Source: Arenibacter sp. ARW7G5Y1
Lineage (GTDB): Bacteria; Bacteroidota; Bacteroidia; Flavobacteriales; Flavobacteriaceae
NCBI RefSeq assembly: GCF_003201775.1
Contig: NZ_QJJZ01000019.1
Coordinates: forward strand, 26,525-90,524
Length of the DNA: 64,000 nucleotides
Reading direction: 5' to 3'
The translations under genes were made by a program, and so were the position numbers. Position 1 is the first letter of the stretch, and each line of letters starts with the position of its first letter. The notes under the pieces are model-generated. The model ran no database searches. It was given only the letters and a program-made list of their open reading frames with translations, and was not told where the DNA came from. Of this stretch, positions 56,342-64,000 are shown piece after piece.

Positions 56342-56650
56342 GGAAAGGGATCAAGGACCTTGATGTCAATGCCAAAGGTTTTTAATAACGGAAAATGACT
56401 TATCCCCACATGAAGGTTGACGCAACGTAAGGACCGGCCTATTTTCAATTTCGCCTTAAATCAAGTAGTTTCCACATTGGGTTCAGGTAGGCGTCCATAG
56501 AGCATTTCACCCAAGTGAAAGCGGCCTGGACGCCGGGGCCGTGGAAAGTGCGTAGATTTAAAGAAATTTAAAATCAGCCTAGCGTTTTTTGGTTCGTTTT
56601 TTGGGCGATGCAAAAAATGAACAGAACACAAAAATGAGATAGTAAATTAT
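56342..56650. repeat. repeat unit 2 (short form)
   Basis: Lacks most of the left block; starts with a short GTCAATGCCAAAGGTTTTT variant. It has the hairpin at 56490-56534 and the short block (AGCGTTTTTTGGTTCG). On the minus strand the last 100 bp read as a tail ending FFASPKKRTKKR, also found in unit 5. Confidence 0.8.
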
Positions 56651-56967
56651 ATCTTTTTGTAATTCACACACAACTTTTGGGATTGATCCGTACTGTTTTT
56701 GCGGAAGACTTAAATTGTGACCTGAATGTAAGATCGGTAGCTTTTTCCGGAAAAAAAGGCCTTTTGGCCTGTGTTCTGCCAAAGGACACTAAAGAAATCA
56801 ATTATTTATTAAGGATTTTGGATCTCACACAAAGCCCAAGTGCATATATCGATGTAACATTGTCCAAAGAACCCGTACAACTCTTGGTTGCTAAATTGAT
56901 TTGGACGGTATTCCCATGGAATTGTTTTCCGACTAAAACAGATTGGACAGCAGTATTTTTTCCCTAG
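56638..56967 (+). pseudogene. possible gene remnant beside repeat array 1
   Basis: An open frame of about 110 codons without an ATG, entered directly from the end of repeat unit 2. Its middle (SGKKGLLACVLPKDTKEINY; LSKEPVQLLVAKLIWTVFP) reads like protein, which suggests the C-terminal part of a gene cut by the repeat. I do not recognise it, and a chance open frame is quite possible. It overlaps the stop of the following minus-strand gene by four bases. Confidence 0.25.
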
Positions 56968-57710
56968 GTTTTTTGGTACTTGGAATTCCAGATGGCCGGA
57001 TTGAAATTTTTGCCCATGGCAAAGCCGTAAAATATTACTATGGAAGCAAGACATTTAAACATAAATAGGAAAATCACCCAAAATTGAAAGCTGGAACCTT
57101 CCTTGGAGAACAACCCGTTGGGGACCAGTAGGGTAACCAAATAACTAATGCCCACTATCAGGGCAATTAGATTAACCAAGCTCTTGAAGGGCCACATTAA
57201 TATCTTTCGCAGTGGATGCAGATCACGGCCCCATTTGTGGATTAAATAGTAATGGTCATTCCCGATCGGGGCAAACAAAATGGGGTCATCCCTATCTTCC
57301 AATTTGAAAAGCTTTGAGGGGGCCAGGATCTTAAACCCCTTTAATTCCAAATTATGGACTTTTTCCAGTTTATTAATTTTGGAAATGGCATCCGTAGGAA
57401 TTGCACCTTTAAAATAATGCGAATCCAAAAAACGCAGCCTATAGTCGACCGCTATTTTTTTTATATGCCGAATATGGTAAATTTTATCAGTCTCCAATAG
57501 ATCAAAATCAAAGGCATTGGAGATCACTGTGTCCTTACTTATAAGGTTGGTCCCAATTCTTTTCCGGGCTTCCCTATCTTCGGCCAAAAGACGATACACC
57601 TCATTTAATAATTGATTGGCAGACTTGTCCCTTTGCTTTGCCAGAATAAGCTTTTCCTGAATATTGGTCCTTCTCAATAACATTTGATATTCATTTATAG
57701 CAATGGACAT
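56964..57710 (-). CDS. membrane protein of unknown function
   Basis: 248 residues. The first 170 are soluble and helical, with many basic residues (NEYQMLLRRTNIQEKLILA; LLAEDREARKRIGTNLISK), followed by HYYLIHKWGRDLHPLRKI. Two membrane segments lie near residues 180-240 (LVNLIALIVGISYLVTLLV and FWVIFLFMFKCLASIVIFYG). I have seen similar proteins in flavobacteria but know no function. It lies between repeat array 1 and the fasciclin gene and has no partner on its strand. Confidence 0.75.
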   Translation of the reverse strand: MSIAINEYQMLLRRTNIQEKLILAKQRDKSANQLLNEVYRLLAEDREARKRIGTNLISKDTVISNAFDFDLLETDKIYHIRHIKKIAVDYRLRFLDSHYFKGAIPTDAISKINKLEKVHNLELKGFKILAPSKLFKLEDRDDPILFAPIGNDHYYLIHKWGRDLHPLRKILMWPFKSLVNLIALIVGISYLVTLLVPNGLFSKEGSSFQFWVIFLFMFKCLASIVIFYGFAMGKNFNPAIWNSKYQKT

Positions 57711-57935
57711 AAAGTTAAGGAAATAAGATTTTCGATCGAGATTTCAACCGTTAAAATTGGAAATAAACATGGTAAATAAATGGCAATTTGATGTTTTTCC
57801 CGCCTAAGTATTGGCATTGTGGTATTAAAAAATATAGTTAATAACTTTTTTTAAAACAATAGATCGAATATTGTATATTGTCGAGGAATTTAACCGTTCG
57901 TCGATTTTTACTATCATTACCAAGCCCTAGAACCA

Positions 57936-58502
57936 ATGAAAAGCTATGTGACCTTTTGCGCTCTATTATTTTTGATTACCTCCATTGGTTTTGGCCAAAC
58001 GTCGTTCAAGGAAAATTGTTTTTTAAAAAAAGAAAATTCAATAATAGAAAGTACCGCCGATTCTGGACACCACTATACTTTGTTGGAAGCGGTAAAGGCA
58101 GCCAATTTGGACAAGATATTGAACGAGGATGGTCCGTTTACTGTATTTGCGCCCTCAGATCTGGCTTTTAAAAAACTCTCACAAGTAGACTTGAAGGAAT
58201 TATTATTGCCGGAAAACAAAAAGGAACTCTTTTCGCTTTTAACCTACCACATTGTTGCAGGCAACATAACCGCCTCAAAAATTTTGAAGGCTTTGTGCAA
58301 CGGGAATGGCAAAGCAAGTTTTACGACGGTACAGGGCGATAAAATTTTCGCCTCCATGGACGGATTGGATATTGTACTCATGGACAGGGCCGGTAATAGG
58401 GCCAAAATCACCAATGCCGATGCCAATCAAAGCAATGGGGTTATTCATGAAATAGACAGCGTTATTCTGCCCAATATACTTTCTGCGGCAAATTTACCTT
58501 AA
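57936..58502 (+). CDS. secreted fasciclin (FAS1) domain protein
   Basis: 188 residues. A signal peptide (VTFCALLFLITSIGFGQT) is followed by one FAS1 domain: LLEAVKAANLDKILNEDGPF, TVFAPSDLAFKKL, LLTYHIVAGNITASKI, GVIHEIDSVILP. FAS1 domains mediate adhesion; bacterial secreted forms are poorly understood. Its stop lies inside the end of pheT: the two convergent genes overlap by 9 bp. Confidence 0.92.
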   Translation: MKSYVTFCALLFLITSIGFGQTSFKENCFLKKENSIIESTADSGHHYTLLEAVKAANLDKILNEDGPFTVFAPSDLAFKKLSQVDLKELLLPENKKELFSLLTYHIVAGNITASKILKALCNGNGKASFTTVQGDKIFASMDGLDIVLMDRAGNRAKITNADANQSNGVIHEIDSVILPNILSAANLP

Positions 58503-60920
58503 TTCGGCTCCCAATTCGCTTTCATAGCGGTGTAGGAGCTTATTCATTATCTTATCTATCTGTTTGTCGGTCAAGGTACCGTTCTCATCCTGTAAGGTGT
58601 AGCTTACGGCATATGACTTCTTGCCTTCTGGTAAATTCTTGCCATTGTAAACATCGAAAAGGTTCACATTTGTTAAAAATTTCCGTTCAGTCTGAAGTGC
58701 TATATCATAAATCTGTTTAAAACTTACCTGCTCATCTACTAAAAGGGCGTAGTCTCTCTTCACTTCAGGGTATTTTGGAATCTCTGTATAGACTATTTTG
58801 CTGTTCACAATGGCTTCCAAGATATAATCCCAGTCAAAATCCGCAAATAGCACTTCTTCCTTAATATCAAATTCCTTTAAAATGGATTTCTTTACGACCC
58901 CAATGCTCACAATTCGCCTATTGGCCAAAAGCAAGGTTATCCCTTCCGATAGAATATCACTGGAATTAGGTTGGGAAATAAGTTGGGTCAGTCCCAATCT
59001 ATTCAGGAGATTTTCCACAATGGCCTTGAGGTAAAAGAAGTCGGCCTTTTTGGGTGGTGTGGTCCAAGTGTCCTCCAATCTGTTCCCAGTGACAAGAATG
59101 CTTAGATGCTTTTTTTCCTCTCTTTGGGTCTGATATTGGTGATAGGTTTTTCCAAATTCGAATATTTTAAGGTTTTGCATCTGCCTATTGCTGTTGTGGG
59201 CAATGGCCTCTAAACCTGAGAACAGCATAGATTGCCGCAAAACGGATAAATCTGAACTAAGGGGGTTTAGCATGGAAATGGTGTGCTCTTCCTTTATATC
59301 TCCCGACAATTTGTTGTAGGCGGGGGAGGTTAAGCTATTGGCCATTATTTCATTAAAACCTTTGGAAGCCAAAAAATTACCTATAATGTTTTGGATCTTA
59401 TAATCCTCAAACTTGGAAGTAGGGGCTATGGAGGCGTTTAGTTTTTCTTTGAACTCAACATTATTATAGCCGAAAACACGAAGAATTTCCTCAATCACGT
59501 CTACCTCCCTTTGAACATCAACTCGGTAAAAAGGAATTGATAATCCCAGGCCGGATTCCGTTACGTTCTTGACCTTTATGTCCAATGAGGCCAATATGGA
59601 TTTTATAGTGTCTTTAGGTATTTCTTGACCAATCAATTTATTTATTTTGTCAAAAGTTAAAAACACGTGGTAGTCATCCTTCTTTTTTGGATATATATCT
59701 ACAATGTCCGAGGTAATATCACCACCTGCAATTTCGTGGATAAGCAGGGCGGCCCGTTTAAGGCAATATTCAACATTATCAATATCAATCCCCCTTTCAA
59801 AACGGAAGGAAGCATCTGTATTTATACTGTGCCTCTTGGCCGTTTTTCGCACGGATACTGGGTTAAAGAAGGCACTTTCCAAAAATATGCTACTAGTACT
59901 TTCCGTTACCCCGGAATTCTGCCCTCCAAGGACACCGGCTATGCAGAGGGGTTTTTCCGTATCGCAGATCATAAGATCTTCTTCATCCAAGCTGCGTTGA
60001 ACACCATCCAAAGTGATAAAATTGGTTCCTTTGGGAAGCGTTTTGACCACTATTTTGTTCCCCTTTATCTTGGCGGCATCAAAGGCGTGTAAAGGCTGCC
60101 CCAACTCGTGCAATACATAATTGGTAGCGTCCACCACATTGTTTTTTGGGGTAATTCCAATTGATCTCAATCTATTCTTGAGCCAGTCTGGCGATGGTTG
60201 TACAATTAGATTGCTAATGGTTATGCCACAATATCTAGGGGCCAGTTCACTTTTAACTACCTCAACATCAATTTTTAATGATCGGTTTACAATATTAAAA
60301 TTGGTCACTGGAGGAGTAATCAATTCCTTTAGGATGTCCAGTTGCTTAAATCCTGCTTTTAAATCCCTTGCAACTCCAAAGTGGCTCATGGCATCGGCCC
60401 TGTTTGGGGTGAGACCAATCTCAAAGACCTCATCCACTTCAATTTCGAAAACTTCGGAACAGGGCGTTCCAACTTTTAGGCCATCGGGGAGTACCATAAT
60501 TCCATCATGGCTTTCGCCCAATCCCAGTTCATCTTCGGCGCAGATCATACCATGGCTTTCCTCACCTCTAATTTTCCCTTTCTTTATCACCCATTTCTCT
60601 CCTTCGGGCGTATACAAGGTTGTTCCTATGGTAGCCACTGCCACTTTTTGGCCAGCCTCAACATTGGGGGCGCCACAGACGATTTGCAATGGAGCTTCTA
60701 GACCTATATCTACAGTGGTCAATTTTAGTTTATCCGCGTTTGGGTGTTTTATGCAGGTTAAAACTTCCCCGACCACGATACCTTTCAATCCTCCTTTGAC
60801 AGATTCAAAAGGGGAAATACCCTCAACCTCCAGGCCTAGATCAGTTAATAATTCAGCTGTCCTATTAGAATCCCAGTCAATTTTTAAAAACTGCTTCAAC
60901 CAGTTGTAAGATATTTTCAT
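58494..60920 (-). CDS. pheT: phenylalanyl-tRNA synthetase beta subunit
   Basis: 808 residues, full length. The N-terminal tRNA-binding (EMAP-like) domain (FESVKGGLKGIVVGEVLTCI; KLKLTTVDIGLEAPLQIVCGA), B3/B4, B5 (EIAGGDITSDIVDIYP), the catalytic-like domain and a C-terminal FDX-ACB anticodon domain (YPEVKRDYALLVDEQVSF) are in the normal order. With PheS, not in this window, it charges tRNA-Phe. It stands alone, flanked by secreted-protein genes and, beyond them, by the two repeat arrays. Confidence 0.97.
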   Translation of the reverse strand: MKISYNWLKQFLKIDWDSNRTAELLTDLGLEVEGISPFESVKGGLKGIVVGEVLTCIKHPNADKLKLTTVDIGLEAPLQIVCGAPNVEAGQKVAVATIGTTLYTPEGEKWVIKKGKIRGEESHGMICAEDELGLGESHDGIMVLPDGLKVGTPCSEVFEIEVDEVFEIGLTPNRADAMSHFGVARDLKAGFKQLDILKELITPPVTNFNIVNRSLKIDVEVVKSELAPRYCGITISNLIVQPSPDWLKNRLRSIGITPKNNVVDATNYVLHELGQPLHAFDAAKIKGNKIVVKTLPKGTNFITLDGVQRSLDEEDLMICDTEKPLCIAGVLGGQNSGVTESTSSIFLESAFFNPVSVRKTAKRHSINTDASFRFERGIDIDNVEYCLKRAALLIHEIAGGDITSDIVDIYPKKKDDYHVFLTFDKINKLIGQEIPKDTIKSILASLDIKVKNVTESGLGLSIPFYRVDVQREVDVIEEILRVFGYNNVEFKEKLNASIAPTSKFEDYKIQNIIGNFLASKGFNEIMANSLTSPAYNKLSGDIKEEHTISMLNPLSSDLSVLRQSMLFSGLEAIAHNSNRQMQNLKIFEFGKTYHQYQTQREEKKHLSILVTGNRLEDTWTTPPKKADFFYLKAIVENLLNRLGLTQLISQPNSSDILSEGITLLLANRRIVSIGVVKKSILKEFDIKEEVLFADFDWDYILEAIVNSKIVYTEIPKYPEVKRDYALLVDEQVSFKQIYDIALQTERKFLTNVNLFDVYNGKNLPEGKKSYAVSYTLQDENGTLTDKQIDKIMNKLLHRYESELGAELR

Positions 60921-60962
60921 CGAGTTTTTTTAAAGACCTCAAATATAAAACAATGCTAGAAG

Positions 60963-60989
60963 ACATTCAATACGTATTTGATTGAATGT
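60963..60989. promoter_or_regulatory. hairpin upstream of pheT
   Basis: ACATTCAA and TTGAATGT are perfect 8-base arms with an 11-base spacer, 43 bp upstream of the pheT start. T-runs follow on the plus strand, but no plus-strand gene ends nearby, so a role in pheT expression, such as an operator or leader structure, is more likely than termination. Confidence 0.35.
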
Positions 60990-61121
60990 TTTATTTTTTA
61001 TTATCCAAAATTTTTTGTTACTTAACTTGGTATTTTTTTCAATCCCCCATTTCAATTCACGGGACCAACCTGTGGATAGGCCCGATAATTCCCCCCTTGG
61101 TTTAATTTTTAATGATTTAAC

Positions 61122-62345
61122 ATGAAGCGCATTTTCTTCATATTTGGTCTATTTGTAATGCTTAATGGCTGTAGGGACTTTAATACCGGTGTTTTGGCAG
61201 AAGGTATTTGGTTGGCCCAATTAACCGTGGGCGACGACCAAAGTTTACCTTTCAATTTTAGGCTTAAGGAGGTGGAAAGGGGTACCTACACAATGGAATT
61301 GTACAACGCCGATGAAACTATTTATATCGATGAAATAAAGGTGAAGGGAGATTCGGTGATCATAAGATTGCCTGTTTTTGAAGGATATTTGGCTGGAAAA
61401 TTTACGGCACATGGGATACGTGGTAAATTTATCAAGGAAAACGAAGACAGGGTATTGCCCTTTAGGGCTGTCCATGGAATTAAGGAACGCTTTAAAAGTA
61501 AGGGTATTCCAAACACCAATATTTCAGGTGACTGGGAAGTGGAATTTATACCTGAAGAAGGGGAAAGCTATAAGGCCAAAGGTATCTTTAAACAAGTTGA
61601 TGATAAGGTTTCCGGTACTTTTAGGACCACTACGGGCGATTATCGTTTTCTGGAAGGCATCAATAGTGTGGATTCCGTAAAGTTCTCCACCTTTGACGGT
61701 GCACGTGCCTACTTGTTCAAAGCCAAAACTACGGATAGCTCCATGGTGGGAGTGTTTTATTCCGGTAACCATTCCAAGGAATTTTTCAGGGCAAAAAGGA
61801 ATGAAAATTATGAGCTGCCCAATTCCGAAGCTTTGACCTATTTAAAAAAAGGATATCACACACTAAGCTTTTCGTTTCCGGATTACAATGGCAATTTAGT
61901 GTCCTTGTCAGATCCCGCCTTTAAGGATAAGGTGGTCATAGTTCAAATTATGGGGACCTGGTGCCCAAATTGTTTGGATGAAACCAAGTTTCTGGTAGAG
62001 TATCTAAAAAAACACTCCAATGAAAAAATAGCTGTTGTGGCCCTTGCCTTCGAATATGCCAAAACCAGGGAGTCCGCCTATAAATCCATTGATAGACTTA
62101 AGGAAAGAATAGGCGTTCAATACCCTATATTATTGGCCCAATATGGTGGTATAGACAAGGAAATGGCACAAAAAAAGTTGCCAATGCTAAATCATGTACT
62201 TTCCTTCCCAACTACTATAATAGTGGATAAAAAGGGTGATGTGCAAAAAATATACACGGGTTTCAATGGTCCGGCCACAGGAAGTAATTACGAAAGTTTT
62301 AAGAAAGATTTCCACTACTTTATACTTCAGCTACTCCAAGCTTAA
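61122..62345 (+). CDS. TlpA-like thiol-disulfide oxidoreductase lipoprotein
   Basis: 407 residues. A lipoprotein signal (MKRIFFIFGLFVMLNGC) is followed by a beta-rich region of about 240 residues (NFRLKEVERGTYTMELYNAD; ISGDWEVEFIPEEGESYKA) and a C-terminal thioredoxin domain with the active site MGTWCPNCLDETKF (Cys281, Cys284) and a cis-Pro in LSFPTTIIVDKKGD. It should reduce or transfer disulfides in the periplasm. It ends 220 bp before repeat array 2 and may be transcribed alone. Confidence 0.9.
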   Translation: MKRIFFIFGLFVMLNGCRDFNTGVLAEGIWLAQLTVGDDQSLPFNFRLKEVERGTYTMELYNADETIYIDEIKVKGDSVIIRLPVFEGYLAGKFTAHGIRGKFIKENEDRVLPFRAVHGIKERFKSKGIPNTNISGDWEVEFIPEEGESYKAKGIFKQVDDKVSGTFRTTTGDYRFLEGINSVDSVKFSTFDGARAYLFKAKTTDSSMVGVFYSGNHSKEFFRAKRNENYELPNSEALTYLKKGYHTLSFSFPDYNGNLVSLSDPAFKDKVVIVQIMGTWCPNCLDETKFLVEYLKKHSNEKIAVVALAFEYAKTRESAYKSIDRLKERIGVQYPILLAQYGGIDKEMAQKKLPMLNHVLSFPTTIIVDKKGDVQKIYTGFNGPATGSNYESFKKDFHYFILQLLQA

Positions 62346-62562
62346 AGGAATTTTGTTCAAATAAAAGCGAACCTTAAGTCGTAAAAATTAATCGGGAGGT
62401 GAATGGGCATACAAAGCGTTCCAGTGGTTTTTAATTGTTGATAGGATGATGGGGGATCAAGAATAATTGTTGTGTTTATGAAAAAAAGGGATTAATTTGA
62501 TCAGTCGTGTTTTTTGACAAATAGTTTTTATTAATAGGAGCAATTTAGAAAAACCAATGATT

Positions 62563-63096
62563 AAATTATTTCCAAGGCTTCAATAATTCTTAACGGCCAT
62601 GCCATCTCCACGACGGAAGAAGAACGACCTAACCATAGACCTTGAGTGCAATGCCCAAAGTTATTTAATAACGGAAAATGACTTATCCCCACATGAAGGT
62701 TGACGCAACGAAAGGACCGGCCTATTTTCAATTTACTTAAGTGGTTATTATTGCCTGCCTTCGGCAGACAGGTTTTTTATAGGTTTTCGTGAATCTTCGA
62801 TTTCGTCTTAAATCAAGTGGTTTTCACATTGGGTTCAGGTAGGCGTCCATAGAGCATTTCACCCAAGTGAAAGCGGCCTGGACGCCGGGGCCGTCGAAAG
62901 TGCGTAGATTTAAAGAAATTTAAAATCAGCCTGCCTAGGCTACAGCTGGCTCCTCCTAACCACAAGGTACCCCGTACCTTGGTTATTCGGCCCTGGTCGT
63001 TTTTTATTCATGGGCTGGTCTATTGATTTTTAATGGTATTCATGAATGCTACGCATTTGGGCGATGCAAAAAATGAACAGGACACAAAAATGAGAT
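62563..63096. repeat. repeat unit 3 (long form, with 69-nt insert)
   Basis: Carries the micro-ORF (62599-62703), an insert of about 69 nt at 62735-62803 that contains a REP-like palindrome, the hairpin (62842-62886) and the long variant block. Confidence 0.82.
62754..62772. repeat. REP-like palindrome inside repeat unit 3
   Basis: CCTGCCTTCGGCAGACAGG followed by a T-run. It belongs to the insert that splits the conserved block of unit 3; unit 6 shows the same left junction (CAATTTACTTAAGT) at the window edge. Confidence 0.7.
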
Positions 63097-63564
63097 AGTA
63101 AATTATTTCCAGGGCTTCAATAATTCTTAACGGTCATGCCATCTTCACGACGGAAGAAGAACGACCTAACCATAGACCTTGAGTGCAATGCCCAAAGTTA
63201 TTTAATAACGGAAAATGACTTATCCCCACATGAAGGTTGACGCAACGAAAGGACCGGCCTATTTTCAATTTCGTCTTAAATCAAGTAGTTTCCACATTGG
63301 GTTCAGGTAGGCGTCCATAGAGCATTTCACCCAAGTGAAAGCGGCCTGGACGCCGGGGCCGTGGAAAGTGCGTAGATTTAAAGAAATTTAAAATCAGCCT
63401 AGCGTTTTTTGGTTCGTTTTTTGGGCGATGCAAAAAATGAACAGAACACAAAAATGAAATAATTTCGAAATTTGAAAATGTAGCAATGAGTCAATGTGTT
63501 AATTTGCTATCTGGCTTTTGGCCGAGGAACACAGATCATTGCTAATTGCTAATCGTTCTTTGCT
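63097..63564. repeat. repeat unit 4 (short form with AT-rich block)
   Basis: Carries the micro-ORF (63136-63240), hairpin (63310-63354), the short variant block and the optional AT-rich block with ATTGCTAATTGCTAAT. Confidence 0.82.
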
Positions 63565-63817
63565 TACGGAAAATGACTTATCCCCACATGAAGGTTGACG
63601 CAACGTAAGGACCGGCCTATTTTCAATTTCGTCTTAAATCAAGTGGTTTTCACATTGGAAGGCGGAAGGCGTCCATAGAGCATTTCACCCAAGTGAAAGC
63701 GGCCTGGACGCCGGGGCCGTGGAAAGTGCGTAGATTTAAAGAAATTTAAAATCAGCCTAGCGTTTTTTGGTTCGTTTTTTGGGCGATGCAAAAAATGAAC
63801 AATACACAAAAATGAGA
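63565..63817. repeat. repeat unit 5 (short form, left block missing)
   Basis: Joined directly to the AT-rich block of unit 4 (TTTGCTTACGGAAAATGACTT), so the left block and micro-ORF are absent. It has the hairpin at 63668-63712. Confidence 0.82.
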
Positions 63818-64000
63818 TAGTAAATTATTTCCAGGGTTTCAATAATTCTTAACGGCCATGCCATCTCCACGACGGAAGAAGAACGACCAAACAATGGACC
63901 TTGAGGGCAATGCCAAAGGTTTTTAATAACGGAAAATGACTTATCCCCACATGAAGGTTGACGCAACGAAAGGACCGGCCTATTTTCAATTTACTTAAGT
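63818..64000. repeat. repeat unit 6 (truncated by window)
   Basis: Its left block is a diverged version in which the micro-ORF (from 63858) meets an early stop. It continues past the edge with the same insert junction as unit 3. Confidence 0.8.

Larger units (their letters stand above)
55727..56650. repeat. modular repeat array 1 (two units), no gene
   Basis: This stretch holds no credible gene. It begins with a GGTCC/GGACC hairpin (55727-55756) and then carries two units of a long interspersed repeat, in the same orientation as array 2 at 62563-64000. Modules in order: a left block with a 34-codon micro-ORF; a block starting AATAACGGAAAATGACTTATC; an invariant 45-nt hairpin; a long or short variant of the next block; a block GGGCGATGCAAAAAATGAAC; and an optional AT-rich block. 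The two arrays share more than 90 percent of bases by eye over aligned blocks. Confidence 0.85.
62563..64000. repeat. modular repeat array 2 (four units), continues past the window
   Basis: From the stop of the TlpA-like gene to the right edge (1.65 kb) no credible gene is seen. After about 220 bp of plain AT-rich sequence, four units of the same modular repeat as at 55727-56650 stand in tandem and in the same orientation. The last unit is cut by the window end. Unit junctions are abrupt (GAGATAG then TAAATTATTT at 63096/63097). Units differ by which of two alternative blocks they carry, a mosaic pattern. Confidence 0.88.

Noticed and set aside
55727..56650. CRISPR array
   Set aside because: Units are hundreds of bases long, without short regular repeats and unique spacers, and there are no cas genes.
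56579..56782. Small minus-strand gene ending FFASPKKRTKKR (and a like one at 63757-63966)
   Set aside because: The tail belongs to the repeat and the upstream parts differ, so these look like chance frames rather than genes.
60121..60909. 262-codon plus-strand open frame inside pheT
   Set aside because: It is an antisense shadow of the tRNA-binding and core domains of pheT.
62563..64000. Chromosomal integron cassette array with attC sites
   Set aside because: ACCTAAC fits the RYYYAAC core, but no partner GTTRRRY core sits at the matching place, there are no cassette genes between units and no integrase is visible.

Overview
This is an AT-rich chromosomal segment that looks like a marine member of the Flavobacteriaceae (Bacteroidota). 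The signs are a PorP/SprF-type type IX secretion protein, a bacillithiol-linked YtxJ protein, DUF4835, DUF6913 and DUF6503 family proteins, SC/GC lipoproteins, promoters of the Bacteroidota type (TTG, 17-19 bp, TAnnTTTG), several TTG starts and almost no Shine-Dalgarno sequences. The genus cannot be fixed from the window. No prophage, insertion sequence with a transposase, CRISPR array, rRNA or tRNA was seen. The one RNA gene is the small SRP RNA near 50.2 kb.

Layout. 0-3.2 kb: the end of ligA, then a sugar-acid unit (GntP permease, FAH-family dehydratase, small conserved protein). 3.3-9.5 kb, minus strand: a NIPSNAP protein, a YdeP-like molybdopterin oxidoreductase with a DUF7009 protein and FdhD, and a 5'-nucleotidase split into two genes. 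9.5-22.4 kb, plus strand: housekeeping genes (dapA, bamD, rpoZ, coaBC, recN, fabI, a glycosyltransferase, a YbbR-like protein, coaE) and an RprXY-like two-component pair. 22.6-29 kb, minus strand: gntK, miaA, a voltage-gated channel, an exonuclease/GIY-YIG fusion, yggS, a 3-hydroxyacyl-CoA dehydrogenase and a Gfo/Idh/MocA oxidoreductase. 29-42 kb: pcm, smpB, a PorP-SPOR fusion, a TetR regulator, clpB, ytxJ, fahA, glyA and unknowns.

42.4-46.9 kb is the most unusual coding region. It holds a TPR sensor kinase and response regulator, a secreted protein made almost wholly of seven near-identical 28-residue repeats, and a LytTR regulator whose receiver has lost its phosphoacceptor Asp. 47-55.3 kb returns to ordinary genes: a beta-helix lipoprotein, a thioesterase, glutaminyl cyclotransferase, the SRP RNA, an SDR, a transaldolase-like enzyme, a thioredoxin-fold lipoprotein and a YbiT-type ABC-F protein.

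55.7-56.66 kb and 62.56-64.0 kb hold two arrays of a modular, mostly non-coding repeat with an invariant 45-nt nested hairpin. They bracket a segment carrying a membrane protein, a fasciclin protein, pheT and a TlpA-like lipoprotein, and the second array runs off the right edge. These arrays and the 28-residue repeat protein are the best candidates for something undescribed. All functional calls rest on sequence reading alone.
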